Under the pieces are notes generated by a model. It did not search any database. It saw nothing but the letters and a program-made list of their open reading frames with translations, and was not told the DNA's origin. Below are positions 6,431-13,737 of a DNA stretch of 21,311 bases, piece by piece. The DNA comes from Oscillospiraceae bacterium (lineage in GTDB: Bacteria > Bacillota > Clostridia > Oscillospirales > Ruminococcaceae): NCBI GenBank assembly GCA_900768245.1, contig CAAGCE010000274.1, positions 1-21,311 of the forward strand. Reading direction: 5' to 3'. Every line of letters begins with the position of its first letter. Within the stretch, counting starts at the first letter, position 1. The position numbers were made by a program, and so were the translations under genes.

Positions 6431-7414
6431 TTATTTTTTTTCGGCAATTTCAAGCAGTGCCTGACAGTTCGGACATCGTGCGGTTGTACCGGATATATAT
6501 GCTGCTCCGCAGTAAGGACATTTTTCTTCGTGAGGCTCTTCCGCAGATGTTTCCAAAGGAATTTCCTGTGCATTCCTGTACTTCCTGTTTGGGTCATAGA
6601 AAACCATAAAAAAGGCATGTATGCAGATAAATCCTAAAAATGACAATAATATTATAAGCAGAGCAGGGTCAAAATTATTATGCATTATTTCAGGCGTAAA
6701 TTCATCAAATGCAAGGCCTATTGCTTCCGAAACGGATTTTGAGTCGTCCGTGAGATAACGCTGAAGCCTTTTATTAAAATCATATGCCTTTCCCTCAGTC
6801 AGTATATCTGATGTATCGTCGCCCTGCATACCCTCCCAGTACCAATCATTAAATGACGCATTGGGTCCTTCGGGCTCGGAATATACGATAAGCCAATGCC
6901 TTTCATCAAGAAAAGCGTTTACATAAAGGTCATATGCGTAGTTTTCCAACCTGTTATAGTTATCCTGCCAATCCTCATTATGTACCGTGAATACAGCAGG
7001 TGAAATGCCTGTTTTATTATAAAAAGCCTCCAGCGAGCTTTTCAGCTTACCCGTATCACCCAGCACATTTATATTGTCTTTTATGACTATGGCAGTATTG
7101 TAATCGGTCGAAAGCTTTTTCGGCGGTAAAATTGAGTCTTTGGCAATATGATATAAAGTGATTATAAACGGGATATAAAAAATCAGTGCCAACAGGCGCA
7201 GAGGACTGCGTTTTTTTGTAATATCATAATCGGCATAAACATATTCGGATCTGTCATTATGCATATAGGCATATCTTCTTGCACCGGGGAAATATGATGT
7301 GCGGACACGGTGTCTTATTGCAGATGTTGAACCTGAACGGTAACTGCGGGAGCTGTGTGAACTTCTGTGGTGCGAGCCTCCTCTGTGAGAGCCTCCGCCT
7401 GATGAATGCGGCAT
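6431..7414 (-). CDS. TPM-domain membrane protein with C-terminal zinc ribbon
   Basis: The 327-residue protein has a Gly/Ser/His/Arg-rich N-terminus (about 1-30), membrane segments near 71-91 and 250-270, and between them a region resembling the TPM (TLP18.3/Psb32/MOLO-1) fold: IKDNINVLGDTGKLKSSLEA, then RHWLIVYSEPEG and a late helical part. The C-terminus carries CPYCG...RCPNC (299-318), a zinc ribbon. Both termini would face the cytoplasm with the TPM domain outside. Its role is unknown; TPM proteins are linked to membrane-protein quality control or phosphatase activity in other organisms. I chose the ATG at 7414 because AAAGGAAG lies seven bases upstream. An ATG at 7435 would sit only about 10 bases after the likely transcription start and lacks a ribosome site. 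Confidence 0.75.
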   Translation of the reverse strand: MPHSSGGGSHRGGSHHRSSHSSRSYRSGSTSAIRHRVRTSYFPGARRYAYMHNDRSEYVYADYDITKKRSPLRLLALIFYIPFIITLYHIAKDSILPPKKLSTDYNTAIVIKDNINVLGDTGKLKSSLEAFYNKTGISPAVFTVHNEDWQDNYNRLENYAYDLYVNAFLDERHWLIVYSEPEGPNASFNDWYWEGMQGDDTSDILTEGKAYDFNKRLQRYLTDDSKSVSEAIGLAFDEFTPEIMHNNFDPALLIILLSFLGFICIHAFFMVFYDPNRKYRNAQEIPLETSAEEPHEEKCPYCGAAYISGTTARCPNCQALLEIAEKK

Positions 7415-7451
7415 AGCAGCACTTCCTTTGCCCATATTTTGTTGTAGATAG

Positions 7452-7480
7452 ATTATATCATTTACCATAAAGAAAATCAA
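7452..7480 (-). promoter_or_regulatory. Promoter of the TPM gene
   Basis: On the minus strand TTGATT (7480-7475), a 17-base spacer and TATAAT (7457-7452) place transcription start near 7445. This supports the start codon at 7414 over upstream alternatives. Confidence 0.75.
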
Positions 7481-7711
7481 GTGTTTTAAGAGTATAATAC
7501 ACGGCATTTCAACAAGTAAGTTATTTTCCGGCAAACCATTAATAAATTATTGCAAAAGACAGGTTTCCCGTCCCGCAGCCGCCAATACCATAAAAAACGT
7601 GACGGGCGACCCGTCCCCTGAGGTAATATACGGGAATTCGTAATATATTCGCATCAAATGTCCGCTATTTATTTACTCTTTGAAATACCGTACCAAAATG
7701 CATTTTTCTAC
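7481..7711. other. Intergenic region with short GC-rich palindrome
   Basis: Between two divergent promoters there is no gene. GACGGG-CGA-CCCGTC (7601-7615) is a perfect 6-bp hairpin, and CCCGTCCCG at 7567 could compete for the same arm. No T-run follows on either strand, so it is not a normal terminator. It could be a small repeat or a protein site. Confidence 0.4.
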
Positions 7712-7740
7712 TTGACAAAACGCAGTTAAACAATTATAAT
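7712..7740 (+). promoter_or_regulatory. Promoter of tRNA-Thr
   Basis: TTGACA (7712-7717) and TATAAT (7735-7740) are both perfect matches with a 17-base spacer. Start is expected about nine bases before the tRNA. Confidence 0.9.
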
Positions 7741-7755
7741 AATATAGTAATTTAT

Positions 7756-7831
7756 GCTTGTGTAGCACAGTTGGTAGTGCAGCTCATTCGTAATGAGCAG
7801 GTCGCAGGTTCGAGTCCCGTCACAAGCTCCA
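7756..7831 (+). tRNA. tRNA-Thr (anticodon CGT)
   Basis: The 76-base cloverleaf is complete. The acceptor stem is GCTTGTG/CACAAGC. The D arm is GCAC...GTGC. The anticodon stem is GCTCA/TGAGC with loop TTCGTAA, giving anticodon CGT, which reads ACG. The T arm holds GGTTCGAGTCC, and the CCA end is encoded. It is a single tRNA with its own strong promoter. Confidence 0.96.
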
Positions 7832-7838
7832 AGAGTAT

Positions 7839-7877
7839 ATCCCGTAAATCGCTGTTAAGGTGGTTTGCGGGATTTTG
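7839..7877 (+). terminator. Hairpin after tRNA-Thr, probable terminator
   Basis: ATCCCGTAAATC (7839-7850) pairs over 12 positions, with two G-U pairs, with GGTTTGCGGGAT (7862-7873). TTTTG follows. The T-tract is short, so some transcription may continue into the downstream gene pair, for which I see no separate promoter. Confidence 0.65.
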
Positions 7878-7912
7878 TGAAACATCATTTTTATTGACCG
7901 GAGGTCATTCCT

Positions 7913-8143
7913 ATGGATAAGATTTTAAAAGTCAATAACCGCACTATTAAAGTTATATTACCGGAACAGAAGTCGGAAGTTTTATCGGAAAGCGATAAAA
8001 ATATGGATATGCGAGTAAAAAGCGCTGTTGCCGCAGCGGTCAATAAAGCCATAGTATGCCAAAAGCCAATTGCAAAATACGATTTCAAGTCACAAAAAGC
8101 ATATATAGAATATAATGACGGTAAGATAAAATATGTTAAATAA
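7913..8143 (+). CDS. Small hypothetical protein, possible antitoxin partner of the zeta-like kinase
   Basis: The 76-residue protein begins MDKILKVNNRTIKVILP and is lysine- and valine-rich. Two predicted parts are a short beta region (1-20) and a helix (about 32-50, RVKSAVAAAVNKAI). I do not recognise its family. The ribosome site GGAGGTC is six bases before the ATG. Its last four codons overlap the start of the zeta-like kinase gene by 11 bases, so translation is probably coupled. Small genes just upstream of zeta-like kinases are often the antitoxins, but this one does not resemble the classical epsilon protein by eye. The antitoxin role comes from position only. Confidence 0.7.
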   Translation: MDKILKVNNRTIKVILPEQKSEVLSESDKNMDMRVKSAVAAAVNKAIVCQKPIAKYDFKSQKAYIEYNDGKIKYVK

Positions 8144-8687
8144 AAAACCAATGATACTGGTATTTGCAGGTCCTAACGGCTCCGGTAAAAGTACGATCAC
8201 ACAGTATTTCGACAAAATAGGAACATATACAAACGCCGATGATATGGTTGCAGCCGTTGGAATAAATAATGAAGAAGCTGCTGTGCTTGCTGATAAAAAA
8301 AGATATGAATCTATTGAAAAGCATGAGGATTTCACATTTGAAACGGTATTGTCCTCACATTACAAGCTTGATATATTAAAAAAAGCAAAAGACAACGGTT
8401 ACTTCATAAAATGTATTTTTGTTTTAACAGCAGATCCGCATATTAACATATCCCGTGTTGAAGCAAGAGTTGCATCAGGCGGACATAATGTAGACAAAGA
8501 AAAAATCATTAAAAGATATTATAAATCATTGGGAAATATAAAAGAGCTTATTGAAATATGTGATATTTTGCATGTTTATGACAACAGCAGCATTGAACCT
8601 ATACGAATAATCAGAAAACATAAAGACGATATTTCGATTTTTCCAAATGAAATATGGACAGAAGAAAAAATTTTACAGTTATTATAG
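8133..8687 (+). CDS. Zeta toxin-family P-loop kinase
   Basis: The 184-residue protein has the Walker A motif GPNGSGKST (13-21), an aspartate pair at 36-37 (TNADDM) where zeta proteins keep the catalytic base, an FETVLSS segment (69-75), and the arginine-rich lid RVEARVASGGHNV (108-120) followed by KRYYKSL. Classical zeta toxins phosphorylate UDP-N-acetylglucosamine and block cell-wall synthesis. Zeta-like proteins with this GGH lid are widespread, and their substrates may differ. Length and motifs indicate an intact enzyme. The start at 8133 lies inside the preceding gene with only a weak GGTAAG site, fitting coupling. The stop codon TAG lies at the edge of an intergenic repeat (TATAGGTCACCTCC). 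Toxin activity is inferred. Confidence 0.85.
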   Translation: MLNKKPMILVFAGPNGSGKSTITQYFDKIGTYTNADDMVAAVGINNEEAAVLADKKRYESIEKHEDFTFETVLSSHYKLDILKKAKDNGYFIKCIFVLTADPHINISRVEARVASGGHNVDKEKIIKRYYKSLGNIKELIEICDILHVYDNSSIEPIRIIRKHKDDISIFPNEIWTEEKILQLL

Positions 8688-8986
8688 GTCACCTCCAAAA
8701 ACCACCGGCTAAAGCCTTATACTTAACACCAATTAAAAACTATACAAAAAATGGAGCATAATCTTGCATATATGGATTATGCGATGATTTTTTGTCTATA
8801 GTTTTATTGGTGTTTAGTATTAGTACCTCATCTGCTTGCATATTTTCCGTTATCTTGCACATAAATTTCTTGACATACGACATGTATGCAAATTCTTGCT
8901 TTGCAATAATTGCGAAATTTCTATACGATCTGACGAAAAATCCGGCTGCGCATCTGAGGCACTATGGTTTTTAGATGCGACATATA
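8685..8986. repeat. Composite intergenic repeat with a nested foldback element
   Basis: The outer ends are inverted: TATAGGTCACCTCCAAAAAC on the left, and on the right the reverse complement of GGTTTTTAGATGCGACATATA. Residual inverted similarity lies around CTAAAAACCA. The segment 8848-8974 is homologous to the reverse complement of 21311-21196, roughly 85-90 percent identical by eye, apart from an extra run of about 20 bases near 8890. The interior is interrupted by the foldback at 8719-8820. There is no coding capacity. Confidence 0.75.
8719..8820. repeat. 102-bp foldback element nested in the composite repeat
   Basis: ATACTTAACACCAATT on the left pairs with AATTGGTGTT-like sequence on the right (ATTGGTGTTTAGTAT ends at 8820). 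The arms continue with AAAACTATA and ACAAAAAAT...GCATAAT. The terminus ATACTAAACACCAAT..CTATAG is close to the termini at 3298 and 21173. It appears to have inserted into a CCACCGGCTAAAGCC palindrome, whose second half is missing here. Confidence 0.7.
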
Positions 8987-8995
8987 GTTTATTGC

Positions 8996-9022
8996 AGTCC
9001 CTTGCATCATTTGCAAGGGACT
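8996..9022. terminator. Hairpin between zeta kinase and yaiI genes
   Basis: AGTCCCTTGCA (8996-9006) pairs perfectly with TGCAAGGGACT (9012-9022). TTTTC follows on the plus strand, while the minus strand continues with GCAATAAAC. It lies directly after the stop of the minus-strand gene at 9025 and probably ends both converging transcripts. Confidence 0.65.
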
Positions 9023-9024
9023 TT

Positions 9025-9453
9025 TCATTTCATCATTCCCTCAATACATTCCTCAAAAGCCTTATCCTGAGCGGCGGTGCGTTTTTTCGGACCTTTGAGC
9101 CTGCCGCCTGCATTGCGTATTTTTTTAGCCGTGTAGCGTGATTGGAGCAGCGGTTCAATGTTATCGGCGGTGTATATCATACCGTCCTGATTTATTGGCA
9201 CGGCTTTTCTTGCAAGGCACATTGCCGCAAGCCCATAGTCCTGAGTAACAACAATGTCACCCTCCCCTGCCATATTGACTACCTTGAAATCTGCGCTGTC
9301 TGCGCCCTTATCCACCGTTATGACCTTAGCCTTGTCTGTTGAAAAAATATGGCTCGTATCACACACGATAACACATTCCGTTCCGTGCTTTTCAGCGACC
9401 CTGAGGGTAATATCCACAACGGGACAGCCGTCAGCGTCAATAATTATCTTCAC
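9025..9453 (-). CDS. YaiI/YqxD family protein (UPF0178)
   Basis: The 142-residue cytoplasmic protein has the family hallmarks: DADGCPV at the N-terminus (6-12), IVCDTSH, VTQDYGLAAMCL in the middle, AGGRLKGPKKR near the C-terminus, and a final helix. The fold is PIN-like, with conserved aspartates that would bind metal; a nuclease-like role is suspected, but none is established to my knowledge. I chose the GTG at 9453 because AAGGAG lies eight bases upstream and the family starts MKIIIDADG. A frame opening nine bases earlier would place the ribosome site on top of its own start codon. The gene is monocistronic and converges with the zeta operon. Confidence 0.9.
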   Translation of the reverse strand: MKIIIDADGCPVVDITLRVAEKHGTECVIVCDTSHIFSTDKAKVITVDKGADSADFKVVNMAGEGDIVVTQDYGLAAMCLARKAVPINQDGMIYTADNIEPLLQSRYTAKKIRNAGGRLKGPKKRTAAQDKAFEECIEGMMK

Positions 9454-9524
9454 ATCGATCACTCCTTAAAGGTAATTATATCACTTTGCCCAAATAAATG
9501 CTGCACAATTTTTCTTTGTAAACA

Positions 9525-9553
9525 TTGTAATTTTTGCGGAACTATGTTATAAT
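9525..9553 (+). promoter_or_regulatory. Promoter of the CheW-CZB gene
   Basis: TTGTAA (9525-9530), a 17-base spacer and TATAAT (9548-9553) lie about 36 bases before the start codon at 9590. I see no sigma-D or sigma-28 type flagellar promoter. Confidence 0.7.
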
Positions 9554-9589
9554 AGATATATATTTGATTTGCTGAACGGAGGCTTTCAT

Positions 9590-10453
9590 ATGAGTGAGTC
9601 AACAGCTGTAAACAACAATACAGAAAATCTTCCATGGCTGATATTTACACTTCGCAGCCATTATTATGCAATTCACAGCCGCTATGTAACAGGTATAATG
9701 GTACCGCCTGACAGTATCACACCTGTGCCGGAAGCACCGGATATTTACCGTGGCGTTGTAGAAATAAGAAGCGAGGTATACCCTGTCCTTGATATGCGAA
9801 AAATGTTCGGCTTCCCGAGCATTGACACCGAGTGCAAAGAGTTCACAGAGATGATGGACGCCCGTGAAAAAGACTATATCGAATGGGTAAACGAGCTTAA
9901 ACGTTCCGTTGAAGCGGACACCGAGTTCACTCTCACCACCGACCCTCATGCCTGCAAATTTGGCTTATGGTACGATGATTTCCGCAAACATTCAGCCAAC
10001 AGCAGCTATGTGCTGAATAAAATAGACGCTCCCCACTGCAAGCTTCACGAAACGGCTGACCTTATTGCAGAGGCTCGTAAGATCACAGATCCCGACGAAA
10101 AGAAACACCGCACAGATGAGCTCTTAAAGCTTGTGACCAAGGACTATGCGCCTGAGATACTGTCGATAATTGACGAAGCCAAGCGCCGCTACCGCAGCTC
10201 ATACCGTGAAACTCTTGTGCTGCTTTCAACAGGCGATGCTAACCTTGCAATTGCTGTGGACAAGGTCGTTGCGGTAGACAAGGTCACCATTATAAAAGGC
10301 GGCTCGAATATGAGCAAGATCTTCAATTCGCAGTATTTCATAGACGTTGCCCGCAATTCAAGGGTCGACAATGACATTCTGCTCATCAACGATGCGAAAA
10401 TAATCGAAAAAGCAGAAAAAGAAGTGCCGAAGCAGGAATCCCCGGAAGAATAA
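9590..10453 (+). CDS. CheW-like protein with an inserted CZB (chemoreceptor zinc-binding) domain
   Basis: The protein has 287 residues. The N-terminal CheW half (about 12-75) has WLIFTLRSHYYAI and YRGVVEIRSEVYPVLDMRK. A CZB domain is inserted after it (about 82-200): DYIEWVNELKRSV, DPHACKFGLWYDDF and APHCKLHETADL. The CheW fold then resumes (about 205-265) with TLVLLSTGDANLAIAVDKVVAVDKV. CheW couples receptors to CheA. CZB domains bind zinc through three His and one Cys and can respond to zinc or oxidants. Here Cys122 and His149/His153 are present, but the usual His of the HxxW motif is Tyr96. The ATG at 9590 has GGAGG seven bases upstream; an upstream TTG would overlap that site. No other chemotaxis gene is visible in the window. 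Confidence 0.85.
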   Translation: MSESTAVNNNTENLPWLIFTLRSHYYAIHSRYVTGIMVPPDSITPVPEAPDIYRGVVEIRSEVYPVLDMRKMFGFPSIDTECKEFTEMMDAREKDYIEWVNELKRSVEADTEFTLTTDPHACKFGLWYDDFRKHSANSSYVLNKIDAPHCKLHETADLIAEARKITDPDEKKHRTDELLKLVTKDYAPEILSIIDEAKRRYRSSYRETLVLLSTGDANLAIAVDKVVAVDKVTIIKGGSNMSKIFNSQYFIDVARNSRVDNDILLINDAKIIEKAEKEVPKQESPEE

Positions 10454-10468
10454 TGCACAAAAAGCGTT

Positions 10469-10645
10469 ACTTTTTTATTTTTTTGGGGGCGGCGGTTTAA
10501 AATTTGCTGTGAACCTTGGGACAGCGTTCCGCCGCGGTCGTTCATTTTGCTTTGAACTGCCGCAAATTATGTACATACCTGCGGCGCGGATACTGTTTTT
10601 CAGATCTGCACAGAACTTGGGCGCGTCCTAAATAAAAAACAAAAA
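10469..10645. repeat. GC-rich intergenic repeat, two head-to-head copies
   Basis: On the plus strand, 10470-10540 carries the T-rich edge, GGGGGCGGCGGTTT, AATTTGCTGTGAACC and GTTCCGCCGCGGTCG. A related copy runs on the minus strand from 10645 to about 10565: TTTTTTATTTAGGACGCGCC, then CCGCGCCGCAGGTA, which matches the element at 15580. The pair together forms an A/T-flanked inverted structure between converging genes. No gene lies in 10454-10708. Confidence 0.8.
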
Positions 10646-10670
10646 ACAAGCTATACTTACAAATACACAA

Positions 10671-10706
10671 ATATCCCGTCGGACTTGCACTCGTCTGACG
10701 GGATAT
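10671..10706. terminator. Terminator at the end of the pst-pho operon
   Basis: ATATCCCGTC (10671-10680) and GACGGGATAT (10697-10706) form a perfect 10-bp stem starting three bases past the phoR stop. TTTTT follows on the plus strand and TTGTGTATTTG on the minus strand, so it can act in both directions. Confidence 0.85.
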
Positions 10707-10708
10707 TT

Positions 10709-12379
10709 TTAATGAAATGCAATTGTTATTTTTGTACCCTTATTCTGCTCGCTTTCAAGGGAGATAGTGCCGTCGTGGAGTATTGCACCGTGCTTTACGA
10801 TTGAGAGCCCCAGACCTGTGCCGCCCGTTTCCTTGGAATGGCTCTTGTCGACACGGTAGAATCGCTCGAACACTCTCGACTGATGCTCCGCTGCGATGCC
10901 GATACCAGTATCTTCAACGGTCAGTATCTTTTCGCCGTTCTCTTCGCTGAGGGTAACCTTTACCTCGCCGCCCTCCTTGTTGTAGACAATGGCATTGTCG
11001 CAGAGGTTATATATCATTTCGTGCAGCACGGGTCTTACACCGTTTATTGCTACGCTTTCGCCCTTATAGCTTACCTTGATGTTTTTGTCCTTTGCTTTGC
11101 AGCCAAGCTCCGCTATGACCGTTTTACAAAGCCCGTCAAGGTCAACATCGGCAAATTCCTGCTTCAGATCCTCTTCATCAAGCCTTGAAAGCTTGATTAT
11201 ATCCTGAATGAGAGCAAGAAGTCTTGACGCTTCGGAGTGTATCTGTCCAGCAAAATGAGGTATATCCTCAGGCTTTGCAATGCCGTTTTCGATTATCTCG
11301 GCAGCACCCATTATTGATGTGAGCGGTGTTTTCAGCTCGTGGGAAACGTTTGCCGAGAACTCACGGCGCATCTGCTCTGCACTTTCACGCTCGGTTATAT
11401 CTATAAGAAAAAGTACAGCACCGTATTTGCCTGTGTCCTCAACAGGATTTACTGTAAGCTGGAATATCCTGCCGTCCTTTTCAAGCTTTGTATCTGTTGC
11501 CTTTCCCACAAGTGCGGATTCGACTGCTCTTATATAGTCGCTGTTTCTGCTGAGCTCTGGATAGGTCGCTGCATTATCATTGCTGCCGAAAATTTTCCTT
11601 GCGCTGATGTTTGCGGTAAGGATATTGCCCGTTTTTCCGAATATAACAAGTCCCTCGGTCATATGGTCGGCGATATATTCAAACTCACGCTTTCTGCCAA
11701 GAAGCTTTTTGACCTGCTCGGTTATCTTCTCATTCTGCTTATCCATTCGTGCCAGCAGCGGTGAAAGCTCGTCATAGGTCTCATTTGCAGCAGGGTTTTC
11801 AAGGTCAAGATCATTGATCGGCTTTATGAGCGAATCTGTCAGCAGCTTTGCTATTATCACCGATGCAACGAATACTGCTATTGTAATTATCACAAGCCAT
11901 ATCACCGATGTGCCAAGCAGTCCGCCGAAGCTTTTGGTTGTGCTTGCGATACGGATAACTCCCCCATCGTTAAGCTTTACCGCATAGTAATAGGTTTTTT
12001 CACTCAATGTATCTGATGAACGTGTAATATCGCCCCAGCCGTTGTTTATTGCGTCCTTTATTTCGGGGCGGCCGCTGTGGTTATCAAGCTGTGACGGTTC
12101 TGCATAATTATCGTAAAGTACCGTTCCGTCAGCTGCAACAAGAGTTATTCTGTTTACGCTCTTTTTGCCTGTTTCTGCGATGTAATCGTCAAGTCCGCCG
12201 CCTTCGGCATTTATCGTTTCTATCGCAGTTGAGAGGTATTTTGCCTCACTTTTTACTTCATCTTTAAGCTCGTCCGTCATACTTGTATACATTACCCTCG
12301 TAACAAGAAGAAGCGTAAGTCCCAGTGTTACAAGAGATGCAAGACATATGCTTAAAAATATTCTGCTTCTCATTCTCAT
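10709..12379 (-). CDS. phoR: Phosphate-regulon sensor histidine kinase PhoR
   Basis: This membrane histidine kinase would phosphorylate the PhoB-type regulator when phosphate is limiting. The 556 residues have TM1 (about 7-28), an extracytoplasmic sensor region (about 30-150), TM2 (about 157-182) and a linker. A PAS domain (about 232-335) has the EGLVIFGKTGNILTAN core. The HisKA motif FSANVSHELKTPLTSI has the phospho-accepting His347. The HATPase_c domain has the N-box (NLCDNAIVYN), G1 (DTGIGI) and G2 (GTGLGLS) boxes. The architecture matches the long Gram-positive PhoR with an outer sensor rather than the short enteric type. GGAGG lies seven bases before the ATG at 12379, 13 bases after the phoB stop. 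It is the last gene of the operon. Confidence 0.94.
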   Translation of the reverse strand: MRMRSRIFLSICLASLVTLGLTLLLVTRVMYTSMTDELKDEVKSEAKYLSTAIETINAEGGGLDDYIAETGKKSVNRITLVAADGTVLYDNYAEPSQLDNHSGRPEIKDAINNGWGDITRSSDTLSEKTYYYAVKLNDGGVIRIASTTKSFGGLLGTSVIWLVIITIAVFVASVIIAKLLTDSLIKPINDLDLENPAANETYDELSPLLARMDKQNEKITEQVKKLLGRKREFEYIADHMTEGLVIFGKTGNILTANISARKIFGSNDNAATYPELSRNSDYIRAVESALVGKATDTKLEKDGRIFQLTVNPVEDTGKYGAVLFLIDITERESAEQMRREFSANVSHELKTPLTSIMGAAEIIENGIAKPEDIPHFAGQIHSEASRLLALIQDIIKLSRLDEEDLKQEFADVDLDGLCKTVIAELGCKAKDKNIKVSYKGESVAINGVRPVLHEMIYNLCDNAIVYNKEGGEVKVTLSEENGEKILTVEDTGIGIAAEHQSRVFERFYRVDKSHSKETGGTGLGLSIVKHGAILHDGTISLESEQNKGTKITIAFH

Positions 12380-12392
12380 AGAAAATCCTCCG

Positions 12393-13067
12393 CTATGCCT
12401 TTACCTTGTAGCCAACGCCTCTTACGGTTTCGATTATGTCTGCGCCTGCTCCAAGCTTCTGACGGAGAGTTCTGACGTGAACATCAACGGTTCTTGTTTC
12501 GCCGTCAAAATCATATCCCCATATGGTTTCAAGAAGCATATCTCTTGTAAGAACAGCACCCGCATTTTTCATAAGCCGACGGAGCAGCTCAAATTCCTTC
12601 AGAGTAAGCTCAACAGGCTTTCCGTCAACTGTAACGGTGTGGCTGCGCAGGTCAAGGCACACCTTGCCGTATTCATAATTTTCACCGTCGCTGTCGCTCT
12701 TTCCCGCACGGCGAAGAACAGCCTTTATTCTTGCAACAAGCTCCATCATACCGAAAGGCTTTGAAATATAATCGTCAGCACCGCAGTCAAGACCTGTTAC
12801 CTTATCATATTCCGTACCCTTTGCCGTTACCATTATTACGGGGATATTCTTTGTAACGCTGCTGCTTTTAAGCTTGCGCAGTATATCCATACCGTCCTCG
12901 CCGGGCAGCATAATATCAAGCATTACAAGCTGCGGAAGGTCGTCATCTTTAAGAGATGAGAAAAAGCTTTCGCCGTTTTCAAAGCCGATAGCCTCGAAGC
13001 CTGTGTTTTTCAATGTATAAAGAACAAGCTCTCTGATACTTCTGTCGTCCTCAACGTAATAGATCAT
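12393..13067 (-). CDS. phoB: Phosphate-regulon response regulator (PhoB/PhoP type)
   Basis: This is an OmpR/PhoB-family regulator of 224 residues. The receiver domain (1-115) has the acidic pair D7/D8, phospho-acceptor D51 in LDIMLPGEDG, the VTAKG switch and the SKPF lysine motif. The winged-helix domain (about 128-224) shows LTLKEFELLRRL, the recognition segment RTVDVHVRTLRQKLG and a terminal RGVGYK wing. When phosphorylated by PhoR it should bind the direct repeats upstream of pstS and the divergent lipoprotein gene. Firmicute homologues are often called PhoP; placement after phoU and before phoR fixes the role. The start at 13067 follows the phoU stop by 16 bases, with a GGAG site overlapping the end of phoU. 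Confidence 0.93.
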   Translation of the reverse strand: MIYYVEDDRSIRELVLYTLKNTGFEAIGFENGESFFSSLKDDDLPQLVMLDIMLPGEDGMDILRKLKSSSVTKNIPVIMVTAKGTEYDKVTGLDCGADDYISKPFGMMELVARIKAVLRRAGKSDSDGENYEYGKVCLDLRSHTVTVDGKPVELTLKEFELLRRLMKNAGAVLTRDMLLETIWGYDFDGETRTVDVHVRTLRQKLGAGADIIETVRGVGYKVKA

Positions 13068-13083
13068 TGGTTTTTTACTCCAT

Positions 13084-13722
13084 TCATTCGTGTGTTCCCG
13101 TTACGGAAAATTCCACCCATTCAGCAATATTTGTGGCATGATCTCCGATACGTTCAAGATATTTTGCTATCATAACAATATCAACGGCAGCCTCGCCGTC
13201 CTCTGCATTTCCAGAGATCATTCTGATTATATCATTTTTTATTTCAATAAACAAGCTGTCTACCGTATCATCTTTGGAAATTACTTTTTTAGCAGCCTCG
13301 GCGTCCTTTTTAACAAATGCATCAATGCTTTCGATGACCATTTCAATAGCAGCCTTTGCCATAAGTGAAATTTTATCACGGCTTGCATCATTTTTCAGGT
13401 CGCAGAATTTTACTATTGCGGCAATATCCGCAGCCTGATCGCCGATACGTTCCATATCGGTTATCATTTTAAGGGCGGAGGAGATCGCTCTGAGATCTCT
13501 TGCAACAGGCTGCTGCTGCAAAAGAAGCTTCATACATAATGCTTCAATGTCACGTTCCTTGTGGTCTATCTCCCGTTCGGCGTCCTTTACGGTCTGAACA
13601 AGCTCAAGGTCGCCGTTAAGCAGAGCCTTTACAGCAGATGCAATTGCATTTTCGCAAAGCGCACCCATTGAAATAAGGTCTGTGTTCAGCTCTTCAAGCT
13701 GCATTTCAAATTTTTCACGCAT
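13084..13722 (-). CDS. phoU: Phosphate transport regulator PhoU
   Basis: This cytoplasmic protein links PstSCAB activity to PhoR, silencing the Pho response when phosphate is plentiful. The 212 residues form two similar three-helix bundles. Each has a PhoU metal-site motif: TDMERIGDQAADI (about residue 88) and KYLERIGDHATNIAEW (about 190). The FEMQLEELNTDLISMG N-terminus is typical. The ATG at 13722 has a strong GAGGAGG site. The gene starts 15 bases after the pstB stop, so it is co-transcribed with the transporter. Length and motifs are normal. Confidence 0.95.
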   Translation of the reverse strand: MREKFEMQLEELNTDLISMGALCENAIASAVKALLNGDLELVQTVKDAEREIDHKERDIEALCMKLLLQQQPVARDLRAISSALKMITDMERIGDQAADIAAIVKFCDLKNDASRDKISLMAKAAIEMVIESIDAFVKKDAEAAKKVISKDDTVDSLFIEIKNDIIRMISGNAEDGEAAVDIVMIAKYLERIGDHATNIAEWVEFSVTGTHE

Positions 13723-13737
13723 AATTATCCTCCTCGA

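Noticed and set aside
7756..7831. tRNA-Thr as an attachment site of an integrated phage or ICE.
   Set aside because: There is no integrase, and I found no second copy of the tRNA 3' end in the window.
8685..8986. CRISPR-like repeat array.
   Set aside because: The repeats are inverted and nested, not direct and evenly spaced, and no cas genes are near.
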